Below, piece by piece: positions 34,842-43,789 of a DNA stretch of 64,000 bases (position 1 is its first letter; each line of letters begins with the position of its first letter). Below the pieces are notes generated by a model that saw only the letters and a program-made list of their open reading frames with translations, made no database searches and was not told the DNA's origin. Source of the DNA: Alphaproteobacteria bacterium (lineage in GTDB: Bacteria; Planctomycetota; Phycisphaerae; UBA1845); assembly GCA_028285105.1 (NCBI GenBank), contig JANQQE010000031.1, positions 62,001 through 126,000 on the forward strand, in the 5' to 3' direction. Made by a program: the position numbers and the translations under genes.

Positions 34842-34889
34842 TCAGACCCGGCTTAGCGGGCAAGCAAGCAATACCAATCGATCTTTGAG

Positions 34890-34919
34890 GCCCCAGTCGT
34901 ACGTCGGCTGGGGCTTTTT
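34890..34919 (+). terminator. Intrinsic terminator
   Basis: GCCCCAG (34890-34896) pairs with CTGGGGC (34908-34914), followed by TTTTT. It ends the secreted-protein gene 33954-34841. Confidence 0.85.
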
Positions 34920-35177
34920 AGTTCATGCAGATTGTGAATTGTTGATACCTGTTGTTTCTGAGTTGGCCAGAATCCGTGTTGAAGTATCGCGAACGCGACC
35001 TTCAATCTTGCATGATTGACGATGCCTCGTTTTATGCCTTGAAGCCTTCCGATGAAATGGATATACCGTTCGCTGGCGCGGGCGGGTTCACAATTTTTTT
35101 GAGCCACCTGCGATTCGTGTCGTCTTGATAATGACTATGGTCGGCGATTGCTGGCCACATTCACGGAGGAAAATGCA
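34920..35177. other. Upstream region of the 35.2-kb lipoprotein gene
   Basis: Together with the terminator this makes a 336-bp gap after 34841. I see no gene. The only useful site is GGAGGA at 35165-35170 before ATG 35178. No convincing promoter pair was found. Confidence 0.5.
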
Positions 35178-35732
35178 ATGATGAAAAGGTTTCTTTGTGC
35201 GGCGCTTGTTGGTTCGATGCTGATGGCGTCGTCGGGTTGCAGCGTGACGGGTGCGGCGTGGCAGGCGGCGAGCATCGGCAAGAACCTGTCGAAGAAGGAT
35301 AGTTATTTGGGATTATCGCTCGACGGACTCGAGGCCAAGCAGAACAAATTGAAGAAGGGCTTTGCGGGATACGCCAAACATAAGATCAAGGGCACGGTCA
35401 GCACGGCTCCGACGTTCAAGTTCACCTTCAAGGATCCGACGAAGTTTGGCCGCATCACCGGTACGAACATGCAGATTCACCAGGCATTCGAAGCCGACTA
35501 TTCCCACAAAGCCGAGTTCGTGATTACACCGCGCGGCAGTGGTGAATCATCGCTGATGAAGCCCGATCGCGCCTACAACCTCGGCAGCATCGGTAGCGAA
35601 TTCAACGTTACAGATTTCGATGGCAACAGCGTTGGCGGTGTCACATTGAAACCGGGTATGGACTATATGCTGGTGTTCAGCGTCAGTGGCGATCGAAGTG
35701 AAACGATGCAAGTACACTTCAGCACGAAGTAG
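35178..35732 (+). CDS. Small lipoprotein of unknown function
   Basis: ATG 35178 has GGAGGA seven bases upstream. The signal ends with lipobox SSGC (Cys21). The mature 164 residues are Lys/Gly/Phe-rich and beta-type (APTFKFTFKDPTKFGRIT, AEFVITPRGSGESS, GVTLKPGMDYMLVFSV), suggesting a small beta-sandwich. No family is recognised. A perfect hairpin terminator follows. Confidence 0.7.
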   Translation: MMKRFLCAALVGSMLMASSGCSVTGAAWQAASIGKNLSKKDSYLGLSLDGLEAKQNKLKKGFAGYAKHKIKGTVSTAPTFKFTFKDPTKFGRITGTNMQIHQAFEADYSHKAEFVITPRGSGESSLMKPDRAYNLGSIGSEFNVTDFDGNSVGGVTLKPGMDYMLVFSVSGDRSETMQVHFSTK

Positions 35733-35761
35733 ATCGTCGTTTGAGAATCAAGACAAAAAGA

Positions 35762-35798
35762 AAACCGCGGATCAGTTTTGGTCCGCGGTTTCTTTTTT
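35762..35798. terminator. Bidirectional intrinsic terminator
   Basis: AAACCGCGGA (35762-35771) pairs perfectly with TCCGCGGTTT (35782-35791). TCTTTTTT follows on the plus strand, and on the minus strand the hairpin is followed by a T-rich run (A-rich 35754-35761). It can therefore end both the lipoprotein gene and a minus-strand gene. Confidence 0.88.
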
Positions 35799-35822
35799 GT
35801 AGGTAATTGCCCGAGGCAGATC

Positions 35823-36320
35823 TTAGTGCGCATTCGATTCGTCATTAAGTCGAGTGTACGCATCCTTGAGGTCACGTTGGCCTTGATGTTTTAGTCGGCA
35901 CCAGCGGAAATCAACCATCTTTGCAACAGCGATCCTCCAATGCATTGCCTCTTTGAGCCTAACGTACCTACGAAATCGCCTGTTGTCGCGCGTTCCATGG
36001 ATGATGCCTCGACGTCTCGCAAAATCGACATTGCACCACTCGTTGGCCTCAATTCCAAATCGAAGAAACGCCTCCATCATGACCGAACCCAGCGCAATCT
36101 TGCAATTGGGCACCACGCAATCGTCGTTGGCACGAACCCAGGACACACCTTTCCACTTTGCAGTGCAAATGTGAAAAAGGAATTCCACATTGCGGCGACC
36201 AAGGTAACAGGTAATCAAGATTCGGAACATGGCATCTCGCCCGATGCCTTTGTTCGAGTAGGCGAGCGATAATTCCCATGTTGAGAATCGGGTTGGAGGA
36301 ATGAGGGCAGAGCTAACCAT
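35823..36320 (-). CDS. Hypothetical protein, uncertain
   Basis: A 165-codon minus-strand frame whose composition (Trp, Cys, His, Arg rich) does not settle whether it is coding. No ribosome site precedes ATG 36320 or the inner ATG 36230. In its favour, the bidirectional terminator at 35762-35798 lies just past its stop. A shorter plus-strand frame (35940-36272) overlaps it. If neither is real, 35799-36379 holds no gene. Confidence 0.35.
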   Translation of the reverse strand: MVSSALIPPTRFSTWELSLAYSNKGIGRDAMFRILITCYLGRRNVEFLFHICTAKWKGVSWVRANDDCVVPNCKIALGSVMMEAFLRFGIEANEWCNVDFARRRGIIHGTRDNRRFRRYVRLKEAMHWRIAVAKMVDFRWCRLKHQGQRDLKDAYTRLNDESNAH

Positions 36321-36379
36321 TGAATGAGCGCACTTTAAGTTGCGAATGTAGCGATGTAGGGTGTGGTTTGCCGCACCTG

Positions 36380-36868
36380 TTACTTGTCTAGATCAATATC
36401 TTTGTTATCCGACTCGTCTTTATTCGCCATCGAGTAATCGGTGTCCTGGCGTTTGTGGTTGACGCCGAGTTTCTTCATGTAGAGTTCTTTGATGTCGTCG
36501 GCATTTAGCCCGACGCACTGGGCCATGCTGATCCAAAAGAACAGTAGATCGATGACCTCGACGCGGGCATTTTGCAGATCGTGGATTTCGTAGCGGCGAC
36601 CTTCCTTGGCTTCCTTGCACCAATGTTTCCAATAGGTGCTGTCGCGAAGTTCTTCGAGTTCGTTGCTGGCGGCTGCGATGTAGTCGTTCAGCCATTCGCC
36701 GGCTAACTTCGGATCGAAGGATTCCCTAAGTGCCGCACAATCAAATCCGATGCGCTTGTTCAATTGTGCCTGGGCTTCAAAAAGTTCATGCAACACGGGG
36801 CGTCCTCCATTGGGTTTCACCGAAGCGCCGAATCGTCGGGCTGTCGGGTGACTGGCATTTCTGCTCAT
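36380..36868 (-). CDS. All-alpha dUTP diphosphatase (dUTPase_2/MazG-like fold)
   Basis: The 162-residue helical product shows ELFEAQAQLNKRIG, the metal-site helix ASNELEELRD, a Trp-rich stretch (TYWKHWCKEAKEG), the second metal helix ARVEVIDLLFFWISMA and LNADDIKELYMKKLGVNHKRQ. These match the type 2 dUTPases that hydrolyse dUTP to dUMP and keep uracil out of DNA. It is divergent from the rph-rdgB operon. The uracil-DNA glycosylase at 12.6 kb serves the same purpose. Confidence 0.8.
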   Translation of the reverse strand: MSRNASHPTARRFGASVKPNGGRPVLHELFEAQAQLNKRIGFDCAALRESFDPKLAGEWLNDYIAAASNELEELRDSTYWKHWCKEAKEGRRYEIHDLQNARVEVIDLLFFWISMAQCVGLNADDIKELYMKKLGVNHKRQDTDYSMANKDESDNKDIDLDK

Positions 36869-36981
36869 GCGACGGTTGTGAACAACGAATCATTGCGATT
36901 GCAGCGAGGATAGCAAGATGGCGACCTCCACCGCGTGCCATTGGCATTCGTACGGCCAACCCGTGCGTGATGTGGCGGTGG

Positions 36982-37010
36982 TTGACACTCTTTTCCGCCC
37001 TCCGTACCTT
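36982..37010 (+). promoter_or_regulatory. Sigma70-like promoter of the rph operon
   Basis: TTGACA (36982-36987), a 17-bp spacer and TACCTT (37005-37010), about 45 bp before the start of rph. The -35 is perfect and the -10 is weak. Confidence 0.5.
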
Positions 37011-37054
37011 CTGTTTTTACGGCAGAATTTTGCGTCGAATCCAATCTCAAAGGG

Positions 37055-37792
37055 GTGCCATTGGCCAGAAAACACGGACAGCGTACAAACGAGTTAAGGC
37101 CGATGAAGATCACCCGCGGATTCACGCAGCATGCGGCTGGCTCGGTGCTGATCGAATGCGGCGACACGCGAGTCATATGTACGGCTTGTCTGGAGGAGGG
37201 CGTGCCCCCGTGGCGCACCGGGACCGGTTCGGGCTGGTGTACGGCAGAGTACGACATGCTACCGGGTGCCACGAACAAGCGCAAAGGTCGCAACCGCAGC
37301 AAGATTGACGGCCGCACGCAAGAGATTCAACGACTCATCGGGCGATCGCTTCGGGCAGTGATCGATCTTGACGCATTGGGTGAGCATTCCATTTTGATCG
37401 ATTGCGATGTATTGCAAGCCGACGGTGGGACGCGGACGGCAAGTATCACCGGTGCGTACGTCGCCATGTGCGATGCGGTAAACGTTGCGCGAAAGCGCAA
37501 ATGGATCAAGACGAATCCGGTGACCGACAGTGTCGCTGCCATAAGCGTTGGGCTTGTCGATGGGACGGCCGTTCTCGATTTGGCGTATGAAGAAGACGTT
37601 CGCGCTGACGTAGATATGAACGTGGTGATGACCGGTTCGGGCGATTTTGTCGAAGTGCAGGGGACGGCAGAGGGTTCAACGTTTTCGCGCAAAGACCTGG
37701 ATCGTTTGACGACGTTGGCGGCGAAAGGGATACGCCAGTTGCATGTCGAACAAACCAAAGCGTTGCGCAGGCGAATGAAAGTGAACGCATGA
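37055..37792 (+). CDS. rph: Ribonuclease PH
   Basis: RNase PH is a phosphorolytic 3'-5' exoribonuclease that trims tRNA 3' ends. The family landmarks are [14 protein letters not shown] near the start, [26 protein letters not shown], the [19 protein letters not shown] stretch and [19 protein letters not shown], with [13 protein letters not shown] near the end. The 245-residue length is normal. Start is GTG 37055 or TTG 37061 (AAGGGG fits the latter better). The next gene starts inside its stop codon (ATGATGA). Confidence 0.95.
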   Translation: MPLARKHGQRTNELRPMKITRGFTQHAAGSVLIECGDTRVICTACLEEGVPPWRTGTGSGWCTAEYDMLPGATNKRKGRNRSKIDGRTQEIQRLIGRSLRAVIDLDALGEHSILIDCDVLQADGGTRTASITGAYVAMCDAVNVARKRKWIKTNPVTDSVAAISVGLVDGTAVLDLAYEEDVRADVDMNVVMTGSGDFVEVQGTAEGSTFSRKDLDRLTTLAAKGIRQLHVEQTKALRRRMKVNA

Positions 37793-38679
37793 TGAATTCT
37801 GTGAAGATACTTTGCATCGGAGCGGTGACGGCGCTCGGTTTGTTCATCCCCGGGTGCAGTGAAGGTTGGGCTGACCAATGGAATATGGACTGGGGCGGTG
37901 GCTGGGGCAAGGGCAACCCGCAGGGCGATCTGGCAAATGTCTACCACGCCCCGTCGAAACGCGGCTGCGACGAGTGGACAATCCTCGCGCGCGAATGTTT
38001 CGGTTCGGGCAGGCGCAGCGAAGCCAACAAGATTGCGACTGCTCTTAAGAAAACGCCGGGAGTTAAACCGGAGCGCGTATACGTCGTTCACAACAAGAAG
38101 GATTCCCGCGTGTATTACGGTAGTTACTGGCGCACACCGAATGAGCAGACAGGGCGGTTTAATATCACCGACGACATGCGGCAGGACTTGGCGCTGATCA
38201 AAGACTTTACGACTTCGGGTGAGCGGTTCTTTTTCGACGCACGGATTTCACCGACGCCGACCCCTGATGTCGGCAACGAAGCATGGGAACTCAGCCGAAA
38301 CCGCGGTTACTATTCTTTGAGGGTTGCGCTATTTTACAATGAACCGGGTTTCCTGAATCGAAAGGAAGCCGCAGCAAAGTACTGCGAGGAATTGCGCGAA
38401 AAGGGACACGAGGCGTATTACCGCCATACCGAAATTGTCAGCGAAGTATTCGTCGGAAGTTTTGGCAAAGACGCCCTGGTGAAGGGTCGGCGACTTGGTG
38501 TTGTGGCACACCTGCCAAGTAAGGAAGTCCAGGAACTCATGAAGAAAGAGCATTTCAAGGTCGAGCTACGCAACATGCAGGTGTACTCCACGCCAATGGG
38601 GCAGCGCCGCACGGTTCAATTGGCGAGACTTTTTAAGGTCGATGAAGACCCCTCCGACTTCGGCGACGATTTCGAATGA
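37789..38679 (+). CDS. Lipoprotein with two SPOR-like regions
   Basis: The start overlaps the rph stop. The 296-residue product has a lipoprotein signal ending FIPGC (Cys23). Two regions look like SPOR-type repeats: about 62-105 ([14 protein letters not shown]... to SRVYYGSYW) and about 165-225 ([20 protein letters not shown]... to SEVFVGSFG). SPOR domains bind peptidoglycan glycans lacking stem peptides. The protein is therefore probably envelope-located. Its place between two RNA/nucleotide-cleaning enzymes is probably only transcriptional. rdgB starts in its stop codon (ATGA). Confidence 0.7.
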   Translation: MMNSVKILCIGAVTALGLFIPGCSEGWADQWNMDWGGGWGKGNPQGDLANVYHAPSKRGCDEWTILARECFGSGRRSEANKIATALKKTPGVKPERVYVVHNKKDSRVYYGSYWRTPNEQTGRFNITDDMRQDLALIKDFTTSGERFFFDARISPTPTPDVGNEAWELSRNRGYYSLRVALFYNEPGFLNRKEAAAKYCEELREKGHEAYYRHTEIVSEVFVGSFGKDALVKGRRLGVVAHLPSKEVQELMKKEHFKVELRNMQVYSTPMGQRRTVQLARLFKVDEDPSDFGDDFE

Positions 38680-39266
38680 AGCGCGAAATTCTGGTTGCGA
38701 CGACCAATGAGGGCAAGATCTGCGAAATCCGCGCGGTGATGAGCGACCTGCCGATCGCGTGGTCATACCTTGCCGATCATCCACCCGTATCCGCACCGAT
38801 CGAAGACGCCGCAACGTTTGAAGCCAACGCCATACTTAAAGCGCGATACTACGCCAACAAATTCGATAAGTGTGTGCTGGCTGATGACTCCGGGCTGGAA
38901 GTCGATGTACTCGACGGCGCTCCGGGCGTGCATTCGGCGCGTTACAGCGATGAAGGGACCGATGCAGCCAACAATCGCAAACTCATCGCAGCGTTAACAG
39001 GGATACCGCAAGCCAGTCGAACAGCCCGCTTCGTGTGCTGTTTGGCGTTGGTTCAAGATCACGACGTGCTGTTGACATCGATGGGTACGATCGAAGGACG
39101 GATTGTCGATGAAGCGCGCGGAACCAATGGATTCGGTTATGACCCGCATTTCTACGTTACAAATGAAGGCATGACCACGGCTGAGATGCCTCCGGAACAA
39201 AAGAACAAATTGAGTCATCGCGGGAGAGCTTTGGCGTCCATCAAAAGCGGGATGGCCAATCTCTAG
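38676..39266 (+). CDS. rdgB: XTP/dITP diphosphatase (RdgB/HAM1)
   Basis: The enzyme removes deaminated purine nucleotides (ITP, dITP, XTP) from the pool. Motifs are VATTNEGKICEIRAVM at the start, VLADDSGLEVDVLDGAPGVHSARYS, the GTIEGRIVDEARGTNGFGYD segment and KNKLSHRGRALA. The 196-residue length is normal. The start overlaps the SPOR lipoprotein stop by four bases, so rph, the lipoprotein and rdgB form one operon. Confidence 0.95.
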   Translation: MKREILVATTNEGKICEIRAVMSDLPIAWSYLADHPPVSAPIEDAATFEANAILKARYYANKFDKCVLADDSGLEVDVLDGAPGVHSARYSDEGTDAANNRKLIAALTGIPQASRTARFVCCLALVQDHDVLLTSMGTIEGRIVDEARGTNGFGYDPHFYVTNEGMTTAEMPPEQKNKLSHRGRALASIKSGMANL

Positions 39267-39337
39267 AGTCCCGAGGGTACGGCAATCAACGTCTCGCAGG
39301 CCAACAGGGATCGCCTCATGGATCATGGTCAGGCGTC

Positions 39338-39365
39338 TTGTACACTGTTGTCCCACCCCTATAAT
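39338..39365 (+). promoter_or_regulatory. Sigma70-like promoter of the polyamine cassette
   Basis: TTGTAC (39338-39343), a 16-bp spacer and a perfect TATAAT (39360-39365), about 45 bp before the arginine decarboxylase start. Confidence 0.65.
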
Positions 39366-39411
39366 CATGCCACTTTCAAGCGTAACCATTCGCCCTTCAG
39401 GAGCATGATGC

Positions 39412-39966
39412 ATGAGCGAAACGATGGTCCCCCGGCAGATGTTTTTCACCAAAGGCGTTGGAAAACACCGCAACAGTCTTCAGTCATTCGAAGCGGCGCT
39501 TCGCCATGCCGGCATTGCCCAATTCAACCTTGTTCGGGTGTCGAGTATTTTTCCCCCCAACTGTAAAATCGTTTCGCGCGCCCGCGGACTGAAAGAATTG
39601 CAACCGGGCGCGATCGTCCATTGCGTTATCGCTGAGATCAGAACCAATGAGCCGAATCGGTTGGTGGCGGCAGGTATTGGGTTGGCTCTTCCGGCCAAAA
39701 AAATCGACTACGGATATATCTCCGAGCATCACGCATATGGGCTGAACAATCGAAAGTGTTCCGACTACGTCGAGGATATGGCCGCTTCAATGCTTGCGAC
39801 GACGCATGATATCGAACTCGATCCCGAAAAAGCGTACGACGAGCGGTTGGAAATCTACAAGAGTAAGCGGCTTGTGATCAAAACCAGAGCCTTCTGCCAA
39901 ACGGCAGAGGGTGACAAGAACGGTCTTTGGACCACAGTGGTGGCTGCGGCAGTCTTTGTCCACTAA
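39412..39966 (+). CDS. Pyruvoyl-dependent arginine decarboxylase
   Basis: The enzyme converts arginine to agmatine with a pyruvoyl group made by self-cleavage. AGGAG lies eight bases before the ATG. The 184-residue sequence has the cleavage site VSSIFPP (Ser44-Ser45, Ser45 becoming pyruvoyl), LQPGAIVHCVIAEI, an acidic SEHHAYG region and the C-terminal KTRAFCQTAEGDKNGLWTTV, including the family's catalytic Glu region. It starts a cassette with a deoxyhypusine-synthase-like enzyme and an agmatinase. Confidence 0.93.
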   Translation: MSETMVPRQMFFTKGVGKHRNSLQSFEAALRHAGIAQFNLVRVSSIFPPNCKIVSRARGLKELQPGAIVHCVIAEIRTNEPNRLVAAGIGLALPAKKIDYGYISEHHAYGLNNRKCSDYVEDMAASMLATTHDIELDPEKAYDERLEIYKSKRLVIKTRAFCQTAEGDKNGLWTTVVAAAVFVH

Positions 39967-40059
39967 ATTGCTCGTCTCGAAACAAGTTCCAGGAGAGCGC
40001 TTGGTGACGGCCTGCCGTTGAGGTCCGGTTGTAGGTTCGCTTGGCGTCGGAGAATACCA

Positions 40060-41262
40060 TTGAGTGAAGACCGATACCCATGCGGAACGAAGCGACCGGA
40101 TTCAAGTTCGACCGGCGAGTCGAATAAGAATAACACATCCGGAAAATCGCTCGACTTGGATAAGTTGCCGGCGATCAACCCGCTGCAATTGAGTGGCAAC
40201 ACTGACGTCGCCGATATGATCGACGGCGTGTTTGCCAAAAGCGGTTTCAATGCGCGGCGACTGGCGGAAGGTGCGCAGCTTTATGCAAGGATGATCGACA
40301 ACAACACCACGATCGGCATGACGTTGGCTGGCGCGATGACGCCAATTGGTATGAGCGGTGTCATCATCGATTTGATGAAAGCCGGTTTCATCGACTTCAT
40401 TATTTCGACGGGTGCCAATCTTTATCACGATCTGCATCGCGCATACGACATGCCCATGGTGCAAGGCGATTTTCTGGCCGACGACAACATGCTGGCCGAC
40501 GAGAGCGTCGCGCGAATCTATGACGTATTCATCCACGACGACGACACGCTCGAGGGTACCGATGAGGTCATTCTTGAGGCGATGCGCGACCTCGACCCGG
40601 CGAAGCCATTCTCCAGCGCGAAATTGCACGATCAGATTGGACGACACGTCAACAAATCGGCATCGCATCCCGAGCGGTCATTGGTGGCATGGGCGGCGAA
40701 ATTGGGTGTGCCGATCTACACATCGTCACCGGGCGATTCGTCCATCGGAATGAATCTGGTCGTGCCTTATCTCTTTGACAAACCCATGAATCTGAATCCG
40801 GTCTTGGATGTGATCGAGACAGCGGCGATCGTGCGAGACGCCGAGACGAATGGCGTGGTAGAGGTGGGTGGCGGGTCGCCGAAGAATTTCTATCTGCAAA
40901 CGCAACCGACCCTGCATCAGATTCTGCATGACGACACCAAGGGCGGTCACGATTACTTTTTGCAATTGACGACCGACTCGCCGCATTGGGGCGGGTTGAG
41001 TGGAGCGACACCTTCCGAAGCGCGGAGTTGGGGGAAGGTCAAGGATGCGGTGTTAAATAATGTCGTGGTGTATTCGTGTGCATCGCTGACGCTTCCGTTG
41101 ATCGCACAGTATGTATTGACGAGGTGCAAAGCGCGCGAGCAGCGACGCCTTCTCGATCGATTGGATGCGATGGTGAAAGATTTGCGAAAGTCCGCCGAGT
41201 CCAATGAACTGCTTCGCAAAACGTACGCCGATCATTACGAATTTCCATCAATCAAAAAATGA
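40060..41262 (+). CDS. speY: Deoxyhypusine-synthase-like enzyme, probable homospermidine synthase
   Basis: TTG 40060 is preceded by GGAG at eight bases and gives about 400 residues. The NAD-binding fold shows GMTLAGAMTPIGMSGVIIDL, FIISTGANLYHDLH and the GGGSPK motif whose Lys275 corresponds to the lysine that carries the aminobutyl group in deoxyhypusine synthase. Bacteria lack eIF5A; the Anabaena homologue SpeY makes homospermidine from putrescine. Its place between arginine decarboxylase and agmatinase fits that role. The stop overlaps the agmatinase start (ATGA). Confidence 0.85.
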   Translation: MSEDRYPCGTKRPDSSSTGESNKNNTSGKSLDLDKLPAINPLQLSGNTDVADMIDGVFAKSGFNARRLAEGAQLYARMIDNNTTIGMTLAGAMTPIGMSGVIIDLMKAGFIDFIISTGANLYHDLHRAYDMPMVQGDFLADDNMLADESVARIYDVFIHDDDTLEGTDEVILEAMRDLDPAKPFSSAKLHDQIGRHVNKSASHPERSLVAWAAKLGVPIYTSSPGDSSIGMNLVVPYLFDKPMNLNPVLDVIETAAIVRDAETNGVVEVGGGSPKNFYLQTQPTLHQILHDDTKGGHDYFLQLTTDSPHWGGLSGATPSEARSWGKVKDAVLNNVVVYSCASLTLPLIAQYVLTRCKAREQRRLLDRLDAMVKDLRKSAESNELLRKTYADHYEFPSIKK

Positions 41263-42128
41263 CGCACGATTTCCTGGGACTGGAAGCGAAGCACAGCGAC
41301 TATCGCAAATCACGGTTTGCGGTTTTGCCTGTGCCATACGATGCGACGGTCAGCTATCAGGTGGGTACGCGCAACGGACCGATGGCGATCCTCACCGCGT
41401 CGCAACAAGTTGAATTGTTCGACGAGGAACTGGGCACTGAACCATTCCGAGCCGGTATCAGCACGCTAGGTCCTGTTGAAGTTGCAAGTGAAGGTCCGGC
41501 AGCGATGCACGAAGCGATCTACCTTGCGGCTCGCAAGCCGGTTCGCGATGGGAAGTTCTTGTTCGGACTGGGTGGCGAACACGGTGTGACCAGCGGGCTC
41601 GTTCGGGCGGTGGCTGACAAACACAAGAAGCTTTCGATACTTCAAATCGACGCACATTTGGATTTGCGAGACAGTTACGACGGCACGCCATATTCCCACG
41701 CTTCGGTGATGCGACGGTGTCTCGATCATGTTGATACCGTAGTTCCAGTCGGCATCCGCAACGTCGCCAGGGAGGAATCGACTTTCCTCAAGAAGTCTGG
41801 CATCGATCCAATCTACGCACGCGATTGTTGCAGCGGTGGCGAATGGATCGAACGTGCGCTCGATGGGCTTGGCGATACGGTTTATGTCACCATCGACATC
41901 GATGGATTCGACCCTGCATATGCACCGGGAACCGGTACGCCGGAACCGGGCGGACTCGACTGGTATAAGGTGACAGCACTCCTCCACTGCGTCGCCCAGC
42001 AGCGCAAAATCGTCGCCGCCGACATCGTCGAAGTGCTGCCCATTCCCGGGCAAGCCGTCACAGAATTCCTTGCAGCACGACTCGCATATCGACTGATGGC
42101 ATACGTAACTGCCGCCGCCGCCAAATAG
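41259..42128 (+). CDS. speB: Agmatinase (arginase family)
   Basis: Agmatinase hydrolyses agmatine to putrescine and urea using two Mn ions. The metal ligands are visible in GGEHGVTSG (His), IDAHLD (Asp131, His133, Asp135) and DIDGFD (Asp213, Asp215, followed by PAYAPGTGTPEPGG). The 289-residue length is normal. The start codon overlaps the previous stop by four bases, so translation is coupled to the deoxyhypusine-synthase-like gene. Another arginase-family activity cannot be excluded, but the upstream decarboxylase favours agmatine. Confidence 0.9.
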   Translation: MTHDFLGLEAKHSDYRKSRFAVLPVPYDATVSYQVGTRNGPMAILTASQQVELFDEELGTEPFRAGISTLGPVEVASEGPAAMHEAIYLAARKPVRDGKFLFGLGGEHGVTSGLVRAVADKHKKLSILQIDAHLDLRDSYDGTPYSHASVMRRCLDHVDTVVPVGIRNVAREESTFLKKSGIDPIYARDCCSGGEWIERALDGLGDTVYVTIDIDGFDPAYAPGTGTPEPGGLDWYKVTALLHCVAQQRKIVAADIVEVLPIPGQAVTEFLAARLAYRLMAYVTAAAAK

Positions 42129-42147
42129 CAGCCATTTTTCACCCGCG

Positions 42148-42176
42148 TTGTGACAATCCGGCCACCCTCCTATAAT
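42148..42176 (+). promoter_or_regulatory. Sigma70-like promoter of thiS-thiG
   Basis: TTGTGA (42148-42153), a 17-bp spacer and a perfect TATAAT (42171-42176). It begins 19 bp after the agmatinase stop. No TPP-riboswitch signature lies between it and thiS. Confidence 0.7.
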
Positions 42177-42232
42177 CGCCATCGAAAAGAAACCAGAGGA
42201 ATTATCAGCGCGGACGCTAGGTGTTCAGGGTC

Positions 42233-42433
42233 ATGCAAATCGTGGTCAATGGCAAGGAACGAGAGCTTGAAAACGACACAAACGTGTCGCAATTGCTGGC
42301 GATGTACGAACTTGAACCGATCCGAGCAGCCGTCGAGATCAACGAAGAACTCGTACCCCGCGCGACGTTTGCAGAAACAACAATCAAATCCGGCGATCGC
42401 ATCGAGATCGTGACTTTTGTGGGTGGGGGATAG
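42233..42433 (+). CDS. thiS: Sulfur carrier protein ThiS
   Basis: ThiS carries sulfur as a C-terminal thiocarboxylate to thiazole synthase in thiamin synthesis. The product from ATG 42233 has 66 residues: [20 protein letters not shown] at the start, a ubiquitin-like fold with [11 protein letters not shown] and [13 protein letters not shown] at the end, with the required Gly-Gly terminus. An in-frame GTG at 42221 would add four residues; neither start has a good ribosome site. thiG begins directly after the stop. Confidence 0.93.
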   Translation: MQIVVNGKERELENDTNVSQLLAMYELEPIRAAVEINEELVPRATFAETTIKSGDRIEIVTFVGGG

Positions 42434-43261
42434 ATGAATTCGGATACGTACAAAGTAGGATCGTTTAATTTCTCGTCGCGATTGTTTGTCGGTACGGGCA
42501 AGTACGAGTCGTTCGAGCAGATGGCGGCTGCGCTTGATGCATCGGAAGCCGAAGTGGTGACGGTGGCTGTCCGCCGCGATTGTTTAACCGAGGCTGGCGG
42601 AGCGCGTGAGGATTCAATCCTCGACCACATTGACATGAAGCGGTTCACGATCCTGCCCAATACGGCTGGCTGCTTCAATGCGAAGGATGCAATTCGCGCT
42701 GCGAGGCTTGGTCGCGAATTGCTCGAGGGTCAGGGAAACAAGGGGTACAACTGGGTCAAGCTTGAAGTGCTGGGCGATCGAAAGACGCTATTGCCCGATC
42801 CGATCGGAACGCTCGAAGCCACCGAGAAACTGATCGAACTTGGTTTCGAAGTGCTGGTCTACACGAACGACGATCCGATCCTGGCCAAGCGCTTAAAGGA
42901 TGCAGGAGCTGCAAGCGTGATGCCCGCCGGCGCGCCGATCGGTACGGGACTTGGGATTGTCAATCGCAACAACATCCGCCTGTGTCTGGAAAGTTTGAAG
43001 GACGGCGATTCGGATTATCCGGTCATCGTCGATGCGGGCGTGGGTACAGCGTCGGATGTGGCGGTTGCGATGGAACTCGGCGCCGACGGCGTGCTGCTCA
43101 ATACGGGCATCGCCGGCGCGAAAGACCCCGTCAAGATGGCCAAGGCGATGGCGCACGCGATTCGGGCAGGACGCCTGGCCTACCATGCCGGACGAATTCC
43201 GCGAAAGGCATACGCCACGGCATCGTCCCCGATGGAAGGATTGATCGAAGCGACGACGTAA
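42434..43261 (+). CDS. thiG: Thiazole synthase ThiG
   Basis: ThiG builds the thiamin thiazole ring from deoxyxylulose phosphate, the ThiS thiocarboxylate and dehydroglycine or an equivalent. The TIM barrel shows [28 protein letters not shown], the Schiff-base lysine in [18 protein letters not shown] and the C-terminal phosphate sites [10 protein letters not shown] and [10 protein letters not shown]. The 275-residue length is slightly over the usual 255. It abuts thiS with no gap. Confidence 0.96.
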   Translation: MNSDTYKVGSFNFSSRLFVGTGKYESFEQMAAALDASEAEVVTVAVRRDCLTEAGGAREDSILDHIDMKRFTILPNTAGCFNAKDAIRAARLGRELLEGQGNKGYNWVKLEVLGDRKTLLPDPIGTLEATEKLIELGFEVLVYTNDDPILAKRLKDAGAASVMPAGAPIGTGLGIVNRNNIRLCLESLKDGDSDYPVIVDAGVGTASDVAVAMELGADGVLLNTGIAGAKDPVKMAKAMAHAIRAGRLAYHAGRIPRKAYATASSPMEGLIEATT

Positions 43262-43336
43262 AATACCTTCGTCAAGCAACCGGTTCAAGGGTTCATTCCA
43301 CACGCGGTACCAAGCTTGCAGACAGGAGCTGTTTCA

Positions 43337-43789
43337 GTGCGACGCATTTTACGAAACCGCTTACTGATTTCAGTCATCGCGCTGGGGCTGCTTAATTTTG
43401 CCGTCTACACGTTTTTCTATTGGTACTTTCAGGGAGACGCCAGCAACGGTTTCATCCGCGACGGGCAGTATTTCCTGAAAGGTCACTTCCTGCGAATGCC
43501 CGACGGACAAGCCAGCGAAGCCGTTTCAAAAGGCGTGTGGATCTACAGCTACTTACATTCCATCACCATTTGGCCGACCGCGGGTGCAGTGGTGATTGCG
43601 ATGCTGATCCTGTCGCGGCCACACATCATTGCAACGATCAACTCGGATTCGTTCTTCGACGGAAGGTTGCTGGTCAATGGCTGCCTGCTGTTCGTCGCTG
43701 CCGTCAGCGTCATCAGCATGGGCATCTTCATTCTGAACTTCGTCCAAGCCTTAGAAGCCATCCGCACCGGCAGCAATTTCGGATTGTAG
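43337..43789 (+). CDS. Small membrane protein of unknown function
   Basis: GTG 43337 has AGGAG eight bases upstream. The 150-residue product has three hydrophobic helices: LLISVIALGLLNFAVYTFFY, SITIWPTAGAVVIAMLIL and GCLLFVAAVSVISMGIFIL, with a polar loop of about 50 residues between the first two. No family is recognised. The stop codon lies inside the left arm of the inverted repeat at 43786-43850. Confidence 0.7.
   Translation: MRRILRNRLLISVIALGLLNFAVYTFFYWYFQGDASNGFIRDGQYFLKGHFLRMPDGQASEAVSKGVWIYSYLHSITIWPTAGAVVIAMLILSRPHIIATINSDSFFDGRLLVNGCLLFVAAVSVISMGIFILNFVQALEAIRTGSNFGL

Noticed and set aside
42129-42232. TPP riboswitch before thiS
   Set aside because: The conserved CUGAGA-type core is absent, and the promoter lies too close to the start.
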